Of a stretch of DNA of 64,000 nt, positions 17,042-26,539 are shown piece after piece. Position 1 is the first letter of the stretch. Each line of letters starts with the position of its first letter. Source of the DNA: Luteimonas vadosa (GTDB lineage: Bacteria; Pseudomonadota; Gammaproteobacteria; Xanthomonadales; Xanthomonadaceae); NCBI RefSeq assembly GCF_039543545.1, contig NZ_BAABJY010000001.1, forward strand, positions 372,001 to 436,000, given 5' to 3'. The position numbers and the translations under genes were made by a program. The notes below the pieces were generated by a model. That model did no database searches. It had not been told where the DNA came from and saw nothing but the letters and a program-made list of their open reading frames with translations.

Positions 17042-19912
17042 ATGTCCGAGCCCACGCTCAACCTCTCCCCGTCCCCCGGCGACGAGGTCAAGACCACGAC
17101 GTGCTACATGTGCGCCTGCCGTTGCGGGATCAAGGTGTGGCTGCAGGACGGGCGGATCCGCTACATCCAGGGCAACCCCGCGCATCCGGTCAACCGCGGC
17201 GTGCTGTGCGCCAAGGGCGCGGCGGGCATCATGCAGCACTATTCCCCGGCGCGGCTGTCGAAGCCGTTGCTGCGCACCGGCGAACGCGGCAGCGGCGAGT
17301 TCCGCGAAATCGAATGGAACGAAGCCCTGGAGATCGCCACCGGCTGGCTGGCGCCGATCCGCGAACGCAATCCGGACGAGCTCGCCTTCTTCACCGGCCG
17401 CGACCAGTCGCAGGCCCTGACCGGCTGGTGGGCGCAGCAGTTCGGCACCGTCAACTACGCCGCGCATGGCGGTTTCTGCTCGGTCAACATGGCCGCCGGC
17501 GGCTTGTACACGCTGGGCGGCAGCTTCTGGGAGTTCGGCGAGCCGGACTGGGAGCACACCCGCTACTTCATGCTCTGGGGCGTGGCCGAGGACCATGACT
17601 CCAATCCGCTGAAACTCGGCATGGGACGGCTCAAGGAGCGTGGCGCCAAGATCGTGGCGGTCAACCCGGTGCGCAGCGGCTACGGCGCGATCGCCGACGA
17701 GTGGATCGGCATCCGCCCCGGCACCGACGGCCTGTTCGCCTTCGCGCTCATCCACGAACTGCTCAAGGCCGACCGCATCGACCTCGACTACCTTGTGCGC
17801 TACGCCAACGCGCACTGGCTGGTGGTGCGCAACCCCGGCGGCGCGGACGACGGGTTGTTCGCGCGCGATGGCGACGGCAATCCCTTGTGTTGGAATCGCG
17901 ATGCGCAGGGCGCAGGCGCGCAAGCGGCCGCGGATGCCATCGACATCGCCCCCGCCGTCGTTGGCGAGTGCACCCTCGCCGACGGCCGCATCGCGGTGCC
18001 GGTCTTCCAGCTGATCGCCGAACGCTACCTCGACCCGCAGTATTCGCCCGAGGCCGTCAGCGAGCGCTGCGGCATCGACGCCGACACCATCCGCCGCGTC
18101 GCGCGCGAGCTCGCGGAAGCGGCGTTCGACAGCAAGCTGTCGCTGCCCGTCGCCTGGACCGATGCCTGGGGCCGGGAGCACGCCGAGATGGTCGGCCGCC
18201 CGGTGAGCATGCACGCCATGCGCGGCATCAGCGCGCACAGCAACGGCTTCCATACCTGCCGCGCACTGCACCTGTTGCAGCTGCTGCTGGGCGCGGTGGA
18301 CGCGCCGGGTTCCTTCCGTTACCAGCCGCCCTTCCCGAAGCCCATCCCGCCGGGCAATCGTCCCGGCAAGTCGCGCCGCGAGGACGGCACCCTGGACGCC
18401 GCGCCGCTGGGCTTCGTGCATGGTCCCGAGGACCTGCTGGTCGACGACGAAGGCAACCCGCGGCGCATCGACCACGCCTTCTCCTGGGCCTACCCGCTGG
18501 CCGCGCACGGCATGCTGCACACGGTGATCCGAAACGCGCACGCCGGCGATCCCTACAAAATCGATACCCTGCTGATGTTCATGGCGAACATGAGCTGGAA
18601 CTCGGCGATGAACACGCGCCAGACGATGCAGTGGCTGACCGACAAGGACGCGTCCGGCGCCTATCGCATCCCGCGGATCATCTACTCCGACGCCTACGCC
18701 AGCGAGATGGTGGCCTACGCCGACCTGGTGCTGCCCGACACCACCTACCTGGAGCGCTTCGACGCGATCAGCCTGCTCGACCGGCCGATCTCCGATGCCG
18801 ACGGCGCGGCAGACGCCATCCGCCACCCGGTGTTCGAGCCCGAAGGCCAGGCCGATGCCGACGGCCGGCCCCGCGACGTCCGGGGTTTCCAGTCGGTACT
18901 GCTCGAACTCGGCGCACGGTTGGGCCTGCCGGGCATGGTCCATGCCGACGGCTCGCCGGCCTATCGCGACTACGCCGATTACATCCTCCGCCACGAACGC
19001 ACGCCCGGCGTCGGCCTGCTCGCCGGCTGGCGCGGCCAGGATGGCGACCAGCACGGCCGGGGCGCGCCCAACCCCGGCCAGCTGCAGCGCTACATCGAGA
19101 ACAACGGCTACTGGCGCGAGGAAATCCCCGAGTCCGCGCGCTATTTCAAGATGGGCAACCGCGACTACCTGCGCTGGGCGCATCGGTTCGGGTTCGTGCC
19201 CTCCGAGGCGCCGATCGTGCTGCAGCTGTACGCGGAGCCGCTGCAGAAGTTCCGCCTCGCCGCGCTCGGACACGGCGCGCACCAGCCCCCGGATGCGCAT
19301 CGAGAGCGCGTAGCCACCTATTTCGATCCATTGCCGATCTGGTATCCGCCGTTCGAACAGGCAGAAACCGCGGCCGAGGCCTTCCCGCTCCACGCCGTCA
19401 CCCAGCGACCGATGTTCATGTACCACGCCTGGGGTTCGCAGAATGCCTGGCTGCGCCAGATCGCGGCACGCAATTGGCTTTACCTGCATCCGGACGCCGG
19501 CGCGCGCCACGGTGTCGGCGATGGCGACTGGATCGACGTTGCTTCCCACCACGGCACCATGCGCGTGCAGGCGAAGTTCGCGCGCAACGTCCAGCCGGAC
19601 ACGGTGTGGAGCTGGAACGCGATCGGCAAGCGCAAGGGCGCGTGGCGGCTGGCCAAGGATGCGCCGGAGGGCGAGAAGGGATTCCTGCTCAACCACCTGA
19701 TCTCCGACCGCCTGCCCCGCTCCGCCTACGCCAATGCGGACCCGGTCACCGGGCAGGCGGCCTGGTTCGACCTGCGTGTCTCGATCCGCGTGGCCGACGT
19801 CCAGGCCGAAGGGTCGCAACCCCAGTTCGGAACCCTGCCGACGGGCGACGCCCCCGCCGGTCCGCTGCGCTATGGTGCGCGCATGCGCGCTTCGCGCGAG
19901 GGGAGTGAATGA
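17042..19912 (+). CDS. soeA: Sulfite dehydrogenase-like molybdopterin oxidoreductase, catalytic subunit
   Basis: Subunit of 956 residues of the DMSO reductase superfamily. The N-terminal [4Fe-4S] site is C21-x2-C24-x3-C28-x27-C56. A candidate molybdenum-ligand cysteine is C146 in GGFCSVNMAAGG. There is no Tat signal, so the enzyme works in the cytoplasm, as SoeABC does and unlike most polysulfide or tetrathionate reductases. Length, the missing Tat signal and the downstream FeS and DmsC-type subunits fit the cytoplasmic sulfite dehydrogenase SoeA, which oxidises sulfite to sulfate and feeds quinone. Another sulfur or selenium substrate cannot be excluded. Its stop overlaps the permease start (ATGA). 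Confidence 0.8.
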   Translation: MSEPTLNLSPSPGDEVKTTTCYMCACRCGIKVWLQDGRIRYIQGNPAHPVNRGVLCAKGAAGIMQHYSPARLSKPLLRTGERGSGEFREIEWNEALEIATGWLAPIRERNPDELAFFTGRDQSQALTGWWAQQFGTVNYAAHGGFCSVNMAAGGLYTLGGSFWEFGEPDWEHTRYFMLWGVAEDHDSNPLKLGMGRLKERGAKIVAVNPVRSGYGAIADEWIGIRPGTDGLFAFALIHELLKADRIDLDYLVRYANAHWLVVRNPGGADDGLFARDGDGNPLCWNRDAQGAGAQAAADAIDIAPAVVGECTLADGRIAVPVFQLIAERYLDPQYSPEAVSERCGIDADTIRRVARELAEAAFDSKLSLPVAWTDAWGREHAEMVGRPVSMHAMRGISAHSNGFHTCRALHLLQLLLGAVDAPGSFRYQPPFPKPIPPGNRPGKSRREDGTLDAAPLGFVHGPEDLLVDDEGNPRRIDHAFSWAYPLAAHGMLHTVIRNAHAGDPYKIDTLLMFMANMSWNSAMNTRQTMQWLTDKDASGAYRIPRIIYSDAYASEMVAYADLVLPDTTYLERFDAISLLDRPISDADGAADAIRHPVFEPEGQADADGRPRDVRGFQSVLLELGARLGLPGMVHADGSPAYRDYADYILRHERTPGVGLLAGWRGQDGDQHGRGAPNPGQLQRYIENNGYWREEIPESARYFKMGNRDYLRWAHRFGFVPSEAPIVLQLYAEPLQKFRLAALGHGAHQPPDAHRERVATYFDPLPIWYPPFEQAETAAEAFPLHAVTQRPMFMYHAWGSQNAWLRQIAARNWLYLHPDAGARHGVGDGDWIDVASHHGTMRVQAKFARNVQPDTVWSWNAIGKRKGAWRLAKDAPEGEKGFLLNHLISDRLPRSAYANADPVTGQAAWFDLRVSIRVADVQAEGSQPQFGTLPTGDAPAGPLRYGARMRASREGSE

Positions 19913-21666
19913 TCGAGCTGTGGCTGACCCTGATGGTGATGGCGGGCACCGTCTACCTGTTCGTCACCGACAAGCTCCCGGTCGACGTCGTCGCCCTGCT
20001 GGTGCTCTCCAGCCTCCTGGTCCTCGGACTGGTCTCGCCGCGGGAAGCGTTGTCCGGCTTCAGCAGCCAGGCGACGATCACGGTGGCGGCAATGTTCGTG
20101 CTCAGCGCGGGGCTGCAGCGCAGCGGCGCGCTGCGCGCGGTCGGCGAGCAACTGGCGCGGATCCGATGGCGCTGGCTGTTCGCGCTGGTGATGATGATGC
20201 TCGTCGGCAGCATCTCGGCCTTCGTCAACAACACCGCGGCGGTCGCGGTGTTCCTGCCGCTGGTGATCGCCGCGACCACGGCCAACGGCTGGGCGCCGTC
20301 TCGGTTCCTGATCCCGCTGTCGTTCGCGGCGCAGTTCGGCGGCGTCTGCACCCTGGTCGGCACCTCGACCAACCTGCTGGTCGACTCGCTGGCCCGCCAG
20401 ACCGGCCGCACCGGCTTCACCATCTTCGAGTTCGCGCCCCTGGGGATCCTGTTCGTGGTCGTCGGCATCGCCTACCTCATGATCGCGCGCAGTTTCCTGC
20501 TGCCCGAGCTCGGCGTCGCGCGCCCGGACAAGGACGACCACGCCGGCCGCTACGTCGCCGAACTGGTGGTCCCCGAACAGTCACCGGCGATCGGCAAGCG
20601 CGGCTCCGAGGTGGTCCCGGTCGACTTCGACGGCGTGTTCATGCTCGAGATCCTCCGCGGCCGTCGACTGCTCCCGTCGCCCCGGGGCTCCACCGTCGAG
20701 GAAGGCGATCGCCTGCTGGTCCGCGGCGAGTGGAACCGGATCCAGTCGTTCCGCAGGAAGATGAAACTGGCGCACGACCGCGTCGCCTCCGACCTGGACG
20801 GCGACATCGGCACCGAACGCCTGCATGCCGAGGTAATGGTCTCGCCCGGGTCGCACCTGGTGAACAAGAGCATCAAGTCCGTGCGCTTCGGGCACACCTA
20901 CCGTGCACGCGTGCACGGCATCCACCGGCACATGACCGTGCGCCAGCCGCTGGACGAAGTGCCGCTGGCGGTGGGCGACGTGCTCCTGATCGATGCGCCC
21001 GAGACCGCCATCGAGGACCTGCGCGCGGACCGCGGCCTGATCGTGCTCGGCAAGCGACCGCAGGAGCAGGTCGACACCCGCCGCGCCGCGACCGCGCTGG
21101 CGATGCTGGTCCTCGCCATCGGCACCGCCGCGCTCGGCTGGCTGCCGATCGTCGCGTCCGCACTGCTGGGCTGCGTGGGCCTGGTCCTGTTCCGCTGCCT
21201 GGAGCCGGAGGAAGCGTACGCCGCGATCGACTGGCGCGTGGTCATGCTGCTCGCGGGCGTCCTGCCCCTGGGGCTGGCGCTGCAGAATTCCGGCGGCGCG
21301 GACTGGGTGGCCCAGCACGCCATCGGCGTGTTCGGCCAGTACGGCCCGGTGGCCACGCTGGCGGCGATCTACCTGCTCACCGCGGTGATGACCGAGGTGA
21401 TGAGCAACAACGCCGCCGCCGTGCTGGTGGTGCCGATCGCCATCGCCGCCGCCGAAGGGCTGGGCGTGGATGCCAAGCCGATGCTGGTCGCGGTGGCCTT
21501 CGCCGCCTCCACGAGTTTCGCCACGCCGATCGGCTACCAGACGAACACGATGGTCTACACCGCCGGCGGCTACCGCTTCACCGACTTCACCCGGATCGGC
21601 CTGCCGCTGAACTTCATCTTCTGGATGATGGCCATCGTGCTGATCCCGCGTTACTTCCCCTTCTGA
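19909..21666 (+). CDS. SLC13-family anion permease with two RCK/TrkA-C domains
   Basis: Transporter of 585 residues. Hydrophobic blocks flank a central soluble region (about residues 200-390) with two TrkA-C/RCK-type domains. Family signatures are SAFVNNTAAVAVFLPLV, a second VMSNNAAAVLVVPIA near the C-terminus, and SFATPIGYQTNTMVY. This architecture is found in bacterial sulfate and other anion permeases. The ATG overlaps the soeA stop, so the two genes are translationally coupled. Sulfate export or sulfur oxyanion uptake is the natural reading in this context. Confidence 0.85.
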   Translation: MIELWLTLMVMAGTVYLFVTDKLPVDVVALLVLSSLLVLGLVSPREALSGFSSQATITVAAMFVLSAGLQRSGALRAVGEQLARIRWRWLFALVMMMLVGSISAFVNNTAAVAVFLPLVIAATTANGWAPSRFLIPLSFAAQFGGVCTLVGTSTNLLVDSLARQTGRTGFTIFEFAPLGILFVVVGIAYLMIARSFLLPELGVARPDKDDHAGRYVAELVVPEQSPAIGKRGSEVVPVDFDGVFMLEILRGRRLLPSPRGSTVEEGDRLLVRGEWNRIQSFRRKMKLAHDRVASDLDGDIGTERLHAEVMVSPGSHLVNKSIKSVRFGHTYRARVHGIHRHMTVRQPLDEVPLAVGDVLLIDAPETAIEDLRADRGLIVLGKRPQEQVDTRRAATALAMLVLAIGTAALGWLPIVASALLGCVGLVLFRCLEPEEAYAAIDWRVVMLLAGVLPLGLALQNSGGADWVAQHAIGVFGQYGPVATLAAIYLLTAVMTEVMSNNAAAVLVVPIAIAAAEGLGVDAKPMLVAVAFAASTSFATPIGYQTNTMVYTAGGYRFTDFTRIGLPLNFIFWMMAIVLIPRYFPF

Positions 21667-21730
21667 TGCGCCCCGGCCGCATGCCACCGTGCATCCTCCA
21701 TCCCTTCCCCGGCCGCGAGGTGCAAACCCG

Positions 21731-21958
21731 ATGCTGATGTTGTCCAGGCTGGTGCGCAACTGCTGCCTGCTCGCCGGCGCGATCGGCGCCGTGGCCTGCC
21801 TGTGGGCGCTGGTCGACCCGTCGATCCTGCCGGTGTTCGTCGAGCGCGACGCGTTCGCGCCGCCTTCCCCGCGCTGGCGCGCGGCGCTCGGCCTGGTGTT
21901 CTCGCTCGCCCTGCTCGGCTACGGCACGGGCGTGCTGCGCCACCGGGAGTTGCCATGA
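21731..21958 (+). CDS. Small two-helix membrane protein in the soe-like operon
   Basis: Predicted protein of 75 residues with two hydrophobic helices (LLAGAIGAVACLWALV and RAALGLVFSLALLGYGTGVL) separated by a polar stretch. Start ATG at 21731, 64 bp after the permease stop. Its stop overlaps the ATG of the ferredoxin subunit by 4 bp (21955-21958), which argues that it is really translated. I recognise no family. It could be an accessory subunit or a quinone-site partner. Confidence 0.65.
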   Translation: MLMLSRLVRNCCLLAGAIGAVACLWALVDPSILPVFVERDAFAPPSPRWRAALGLVFSLALLGYGTGVLRHRELP

Positions 21959-22725
21959 CCGGCCTGCCGCCCCCGTCGAAGAAGAAGCTGGGCCTGGTCA
22001 TCGACCTGGACACCTGCGTCGGCTGCCACGCCTGCGCCACCAGCTGCAAGGAATGGAACGCCGGCGGCATCGCCGGGCCGCTGACCGACGAGAATCCCTA
22101 CGGCAAGGATCCCTCCGGCGTCTGGTTCAACCGCGTCCACAGCTATGAGCTCGCCGCCACCGAGGGCTGTGGCGCGGGCGCCGAACCCGGGCCGCCCCAA
22201 CCCGAGATGACCCTGCATTTCCCGCGCAGCTGCCTGCATTGCGAGACGCCGGCCTGCGTCACCGTCTGTCCCACGGGTGCCAGCTACAAGCGCGCCGAGG
22301 ACGGCATCGTGCTGGTCGACGAGGACAAGTGCATCGGCTGCAAGCTGTGCAGCTGGGCCTGTCCCTACGGCGCGCGCGAATACAGCGAAGTCGAAGGGGT
22401 GATGAAGAAGTGCACCCTGTGCGTGGACCGCATCTACAACGACAAGCTGCCCGAGTCCGAACGCGAGCCGGCCTGCGTCCAGGCCTGCCCGACCCGCGCC
22501 CGCCACTTCGGCGACCTTGGCGACCCGGACTCGAAGGTGTCGAGACTGGTGGCCGAACGCAATGGCGTGGCCTTGATGCCGGAACTCGGCTACCAACCGG
22601 TCAACCGCTACCTGCCGCCGCGGCCCAGGCGCGCGGGCGGCGACACCACCGACGGCACCGATGCGCCGGCCGATGCCCCCCTGCCGACGCCGCTGCGCTG
22701 GCTCGATCGGCTGCTGCGCCGATGA
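21955..22725 (+). CDS. soeB: Four-cluster ferredoxin subunit of sulfite dehydrogenase-like enzyme
   Basis: Electron-transfer subunit of 256 residues (DmsB/PsrB type). Four cysteine groups can bind four [4Fe-4S] clusters: CVGCHACATSC near residue 20, CLHCETPACVTVCP near 90, CIGCKLCSWACP near 120, and CTLCVDRI paired with CVQACP. There is no signal peptide, which agrees with a cytoplasmic complex. It would pass electrons from SoeA to the membrane subunit. The C-terminal 30 residues are a variable Pro/Asp-rich tail. Confidence 0.88.
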   Translation: MTGLPPPSKKKLGLVIDLDTCVGCHACATSCKEWNAGGIAGPLTDENPYGKDPSGVWFNRVHSYELAATEGCGAGAEPGPPQPEMTLHFPRSCLHCETPACVTVCPTGASYKRAEDGIVLVDEDKCIGCKLCSWACPYGAREYSEVEGVMKKCTLCVDRIYNDKLPESEREPACVQACPTRARHFGDLGDPDSKVSRLVAERNGVALMPELGYQPVNRYLPPRPRRAGGDTTDGTDAPADAPLPTPLRWLDRLLRR

Positions 22726-22801
22726 CCGGTTCCCCGCACCGGCGTGACGCGCCACCATTGGTCCGCCGTTCCGCCCTAGCCGTTCCTCTCGCGAGCACGC
22801 C

Positions 22802-23758
22802 ATGCACCCAGCCCTCTCGGTGATCTTCTTCACCACGCTTTCGGGCGCGGGTTACGGCCTGCTGGCCTGGCTGGGCCTGTCGATGGCGCTCTTCTCGCTG
22901 CGCGGGCCTCCGCCCGGTTCGCTGCAGGACCTGCAGCTCGCGGGCCTGGCCCTGGGGCTGGCGCTGTCGACGATCGGCCTGCTGTGTTCGCTCGCGCACC
23001 TGGGCCAGCCGCAGCGCGCCTGGCGCGCGATGTCGCAGTGGCGCACCTCCTGGCTCTCGCGCGAAGGCCTGCTTGCCTTGCTGACGCCGCAGCCGGCGCT
23101 GGCGATCGCCGCCGTGCTGCTCTGGACCCGGCCCGATCCCGCGCAGGCGGCCTTGCTGGGCGGACTCGGCGCGCTGCTGGCCCTGCTGGCGCTGGCGACG
23201 GTCGCCTGTACCGCGATGATCTACGCCTCGCTCAAACCGATCCCCGCGTGGCGCCATCCGCTGGTGGTGCCGGTTTACCTGCTCTTCGCCCTGTCCACCG
23301 GCCTCGGGCTGCTGGCGGTATTGATGGCCTGGTTGCTGGGTGGCGAAGCCCCCGCGACGCTGTTGCCGGTGCTCGCCTTGCTGGGCGCGCTGTCGCTGGC
23401 GCTGAAGTGGTGGTACTGGCGCGGCATCCGCGATGCCCCGCTTCCGGCAACGACGGGCGACGCCATCGGCCTGCCCGGCCGCACGGCGACGGTCTTCGAA
23501 CGTCCGCACACCGAAGCCAACTACATCACCCGGGAAATGGCGTTCACCCTGGCCCGGCGCCATGCGCGCACGCTGCGCATCCTGGCCGCGGTTGCCTTGC
23601 TCGGCCTGCCGCTGCTGGCGCTTGGGCTGTCAGCCACCGGGGTCGCGCCGCCGCTTGCCGCGCTGGGACTGGCCGCGGCCGGCGGCCTGCTCGGGGCCTT
23701 CGTCGAACGCTGGCTGTTCTTCGCCGAGGCCCGCCACATGGTCACGCTGTACTACTGA
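22802..23758 (+). CDS. soeC: DmsC/SoeC-type membrane anchor subunit
   Basis: Protein of 318 residues with about eight hydrophobic helices, of the DmsC family of quinone-interacting anchors. It contains LLCSLAHLGQPQRAWRAMSQWRTSWLSREG-type residues conserved in DmsC proteins (His and Trp positions near residues 65-85). It starts 76 bp after soeB and ends 9 bp before the converging hemC stop, leaving no room for separate terminators. It anchors the SoeAB dimer to the inner face of the membrane and passes electrons to the quinone pool. Confidence 0.85.
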   Translation: MHPALSVIFFTTLSGAGYGLLAWLGLSMALFSLRGPPPGSLQDLQLAGLALGLALSTIGLLCSLAHLGQPQRAWRAMSQWRTSWLSREGLLALLTPQPALAIAAVLLWTRPDPAQAALLGGLGALLALLALATVACTAMIYASLKPIPAWRHPLVVPVYLLFALSTGLGLLAVLMAWLLGGEAPATLLPVLALLGALSLALKWWYWRGIRDAPLPATTGDAIGLPGRTATVFERPHTEANYITREMAFTLARRHARTLRILAAVALLGLPLLALGLSATGVAPPLAALGLAAAGGLLGAFVERWLFFAEARHMVTLYY

Positions 23759-23767
23759 GCCCCCCGC

Positions 23768-24685
23768 TCAGGGCAGCGACGGCAGGAACTGCGCGGCGCC
23801 CGCCTCGAGCAGGGAATGGGCGACATGGCGGCCCAGCGCCTCGGCATCGCCCACGCTCGCCGAAGCCTGCGCCCGCGCCACCCGGCCGTCGACGGCCGAG
23901 CCGACCAGGCCCTGCAAGGTCAACAGCCCCGCATCGAGGCGCGCGAACGCCGCCACCGGCACGTGGCAGCTGCCGTGCAGCGCGCGGTTCATGGCACGCT
24001 CGGCCTCGACGCAGGCACGGGTGTCGGCATGGTCGAGCGCCGCGCACAGCGCCTGCACGCGGGCGTCCCTGTCACGGGTCTCGATCACGATCGCGCCCTG
24101 CGCCGGTGCCGGCAACCACCTCGGCGCATCCAGCCGGGCACGGATGCGCGATGCGAACCCCAGCCGTTCCAGCCCGGCACAGGCCAGCACGATGGCGTCG
24201 TAGTCGCCGTCGTCCAGCCTGGCCAGGCGCGTGTTGACGTTGCCGCGCAGGTCTCGCAAGGCCAGGTCGGCGCGAAGCGCGCGCAACTGCGCCTGCCGGC
24301 GCAGCGACGAGGTCCCCACGCGCGCGCCCGCCGGCAACGCGTCGATGCCGTCGTGGTGGTTGCTGACGAAGGCATCGGCATGGTCGGCGCGAGGCAGGAT
24401 CGCCGGCAGCGCGAACGGACCTTCCAGGTCCATCGGCACGTCCTTGAGCGAATGCACCGCGCAATCGGCCTCGCCGCGCAGCATCGCCAGCTCCAGTTCC
24501 TTGAGGAACAGGCCCTTGCCGCCGATCGCCGCCAGGGAGCGGTCCAGCACTTCGTCGCCGCGCGTGGACAGCGGCACCAGCGAGACCATGAGTCCCGGAT
24601 GCGCGTCGCGCAACGCCTCGGCAACGTGCTCGCTCTGCCACAGGGCGAGCGGACTCTTGCGGGTGGCGATGCGCAGCGTCTCCAT
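23768..24685 (-). CDS. hemC: Porphobilinogen deaminase (hydroxymethylbilane synthase)
   Basis: Enzyme of 305 residues that joins four porphobilinogens into hydroxymethylbilane for haem synthesis. It begins LRIATRKSPLALWQSEHVA. It has HSLKDVPMDL, RRQAQLRALR and the dipyrromethane cofactor cysteine in LHGSCHVPVAAFA. Length is normal. It is last in an algZ-algR-hemC order known from pseudomonads and xanthomonads, starting 36 bp after the regulator. Confidence 0.96.
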   Translation of the reverse strand: METLRIATRKSPLALWQSEHVAEALRDAHPGLMVSLVPLSTRGDEVLDRSLAAIGGKGLFLKELELAMLRGEADCAVHSLKDVPMDLEGPFALPAILPRADHADAFVSNHHDGIDALPAGARVGTSSLRRQAQLRALRADLALRDLRGNVNTRLARLDDGDYDAIVLACAGLERLGFASRIRARLDAPRWLPAPAQGAIVIETRDRDARVQALCAALDHADTRACVEAERAMNRALHGSCHVPVAAFARLDAGLLTLQGLVGSAVDGRVARAQASASVGDAEALGRHVAHSLLEAGAAQFLPSLP

Positions 24686-24721
24686 GCCGGCATTATCGCC
24701 GGAGCCGGGGGCTTGCGGCCG

Positions 24722-25486
24722 CTAGAGGTGCTTCACGGTGTCGCGCAGCTGGGCCACGCAGCGGCGGCTGACCTCGAGCGGGTGGTCCCCGTGGTGCAGG
24801 ATCGCATGCACGTGGCCGTTGGGGTCGCGCCTGAGCTCGAGGATCTCGTGCCGCGCCACCAGGCAGTTGCGGTGGATGCGCAGGAAGCGGTCGCCGAACT
24901 CGTCCTCCAGCGACTTCAGCGACTCCTCGATCAGGTCCTCCCCGCGCGCGTGGTGGACCACCACGTACTTTTCCTCGGCCTGCAGGTAGTAGACATCCTC
25001 GACGGGGATCAGGCGCAGGCTGCCGCGCAGCCGGGCGCACAGGTGGGTGCGGTGCTTGCCGCCATCGCCGGCGTGGTCGCGGCCGATGGTGAAGGTCCGG
25101 GCGCGCTCGATCGCGGCCTGCAGGCGCTCGGCGCGCACCGGCTTGACCAGGTAGTCGACGGCCGCCGCATCGAAGGCCGACAGCGCGTGCGCGTCGTAGG
25201 CGGTGCAGAAGACCACCGCCGGTCGCGGCTCGAACGCCGCCAGGTGCCGTGCGACTTCCAGGCCGTCGATGCCCGGCATCGCGATGTCCAGCAGCACCAG
25301 GTCGGGATCGTGTTCGGCGCAGGCGTGCAGCGCCTCGCGGCCGTCGCCGGCCTCGGCCACCAGTTCGACGCCGTCCTGCTCCGCAAGCAGCGCGCGCAGG
25401 CGCTCGCGTGCAAGCGGTTCGTCGTCGGCGATCACGATTCGCATGCCGGACTGCCCTCCCTCAAGGTCCCCGAAGCGCGGGCTCAA
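24722..25486 (-). CDS. algR: LytTR-family response regulator, AlgR-like
   Basis: Regulator of 254 residues. The receiver domain (1-120) has IVIADDEPLARERL and phospho-acceptor DLVLLDIAMPG. The LytTR DNA-binding domain (about 145-250) has EDVYYLQAEEKYVVV and FLRIHRNCLVA. The name rests on domain structure plus the algZ-algR-hemC order. In Pseudomonas AlgR controls exopolysaccharide, pili and virulence genes; the targets here are unknown. Its start overlaps the kinase stop by 4 bp. Confidence 0.85.
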   Translation of the reverse strand: MSPRFGDLEGGQSGMRIVIADDEPLARERLRALLAEQDGVELVAEAGDGREALHACAEHDPDLVLLDIAMPGIDGLEVARHLAAFEPRPAVVFCTAYDAHALSAFDAAAVDYLVKPVRAERLQAAIERARTFTIGRDHAGDGGKHRTHLCARLRGSLRLIPVEDVYYLQAEEKYVVVHHARGEDLIEESLKSLEDEFGDRFLRIHRNCLVARHEILELRRDPNGHVHAILHHGDHPLEVSRRCVAQLRDTVKHL

Positions 25487-26526
25487 TCCAGTGGCAGGCT
25501 GAGCTCGCAGTCATAGTAGCTTCCGTCCTGCCGGCAGGCCATGCGCGCCCGCGGGCCGTAGGCGTATTGCAGGCGATGGCCGATGCTGCGCTGCGCGTGG
25601 CCGCTGCCCTGCGACGCGCCATCGCCGATCGTGGTACGTGGCGGCGCCGGATTGCGGATGCGGATCGACAGGCGTTGCGGGCTGGCGGCCAGCGAAACCT
25701 CGATCAGCCCGCCTTCGGGCAGCCGCGAAATGCCGTGCAGCACCGCGTTCTCCAGCAGCGGCTGCAACACCAGCCGCGGCATCGCCAACGCCCAGGGCAG
25801 GGGCTCCTGCTTGTCCCACGCCACCTGCAGGCGTTCGCCGAGGCGCAATTGCTCGATCGCCAGGTATTGCTCGGCCAGCGAGACCTCGTCGGCGAGCGTC
25901 GAGGGCGCCGTGCCCGCGCCCAGCGCCGCGCGGAACAGGTCCGACAGGTCCAGCACCGCGCGCTCGGCGACCAGCGGGTCGCGCCGCACCAGGCTGGCGA
26001 TCATGTTCATGCTGTTGAACAGGAAGTGCGGGCGGATGCGCGCCTGCAGCGCGTCGGCTTCGGCGCGCGCATGCGCCGACACCTGCGCCTGCCAGCGATC
26101 CACTGCATGGAAGTACCGCAGCGCCAGCGCGAAGATGAGCACGGTGATCGCCGTGGAGCCCCCGAGGAAACGCCAGAACGCCGGCCGGACGTCCGCCGGG
26201 AACAGGGTCGCGAGCACGGCATGGGCGATGGCCGACGCCGCGAGCGCCACCAGCGCCGACAGGACCAGGGCCAAGGCCATGCCCGCGGACATGGGCAGTC
26301 GCGACAACCGCGGCCGGGCCACGCACAGCAGCACCGAGACCGTCAGGGTCAGCCACAGCGCATACGCGCTGGCGGCCAGGAACTCGTCCACGCTCCAGGA
26401 GCGCAGGCCGTCCGGCGCCAGCGCGATGACGACCACCACCAGTTCGGCGAGCGCAAGCATCGTCGCCAGCCGTGGCAGGCGACACAGGTCCGGCAGCCAC
26501 GTCGCCGGGGCGCCTGCCTGGCTCAT
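25483..26526 (-). CDS. algZ: LytS/AlgZ-type sensor histidine kinase
   Basis: Kinase of 347 residues. Four or more hydrophobic helices in the first 150 residues are followed by a His_kinase (PF06580) domain with the phospho-His motif RPHFLFNSMNMIASLVR. Further motifs are VLQPLLENAVLHGI (N box) and a degenerate ATP lid. The start (ATG ending at 26526) gives MSQAGAPATW before the first helix. It is coupled to the response regulator by a 4-bp overlap and would phosphorylate it. The signal sensed is unknown. Confidence 0.83.
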   Translation of the reverse strand: MSQAGAPATWLPDLCRLPRLATMLALAELVVVVIALAPDGLRSWSVDEFLAASAYALWLTLTVSVLLCVARPRLSRLPMSAGMALALVLSALVALAASAIAHAVLATLFPADVRPAFWRFLGGSTAITVLIFALALRYFHAVDRWQAQVSAHARAEADALQARIRPHFLFNSMNMIASLVRRDPLVAERAVLDLSDLFRAALGAGTAPSTLADEVSLAEQYLAIEQLRLGERLQVAWDKQEPLPWALAMPRLVLQPLLENAVLHGISRLPEGGLIEVSLAASPQRLSIRIRNPAPPRTTIGDGASQGSGHAQRSIGHRLQYAYGPRARMACRQDGSYYDCELSLPLD

Positions 26527-26539
26527 GCCAGCCGCCCGC

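Noticed and set aside
16913..19819. Frame of about 970 codons antisense to soeA
   Set aside because: Shadow of soeA; composition and lack of motifs are typical of antisense frames at 70% GC.
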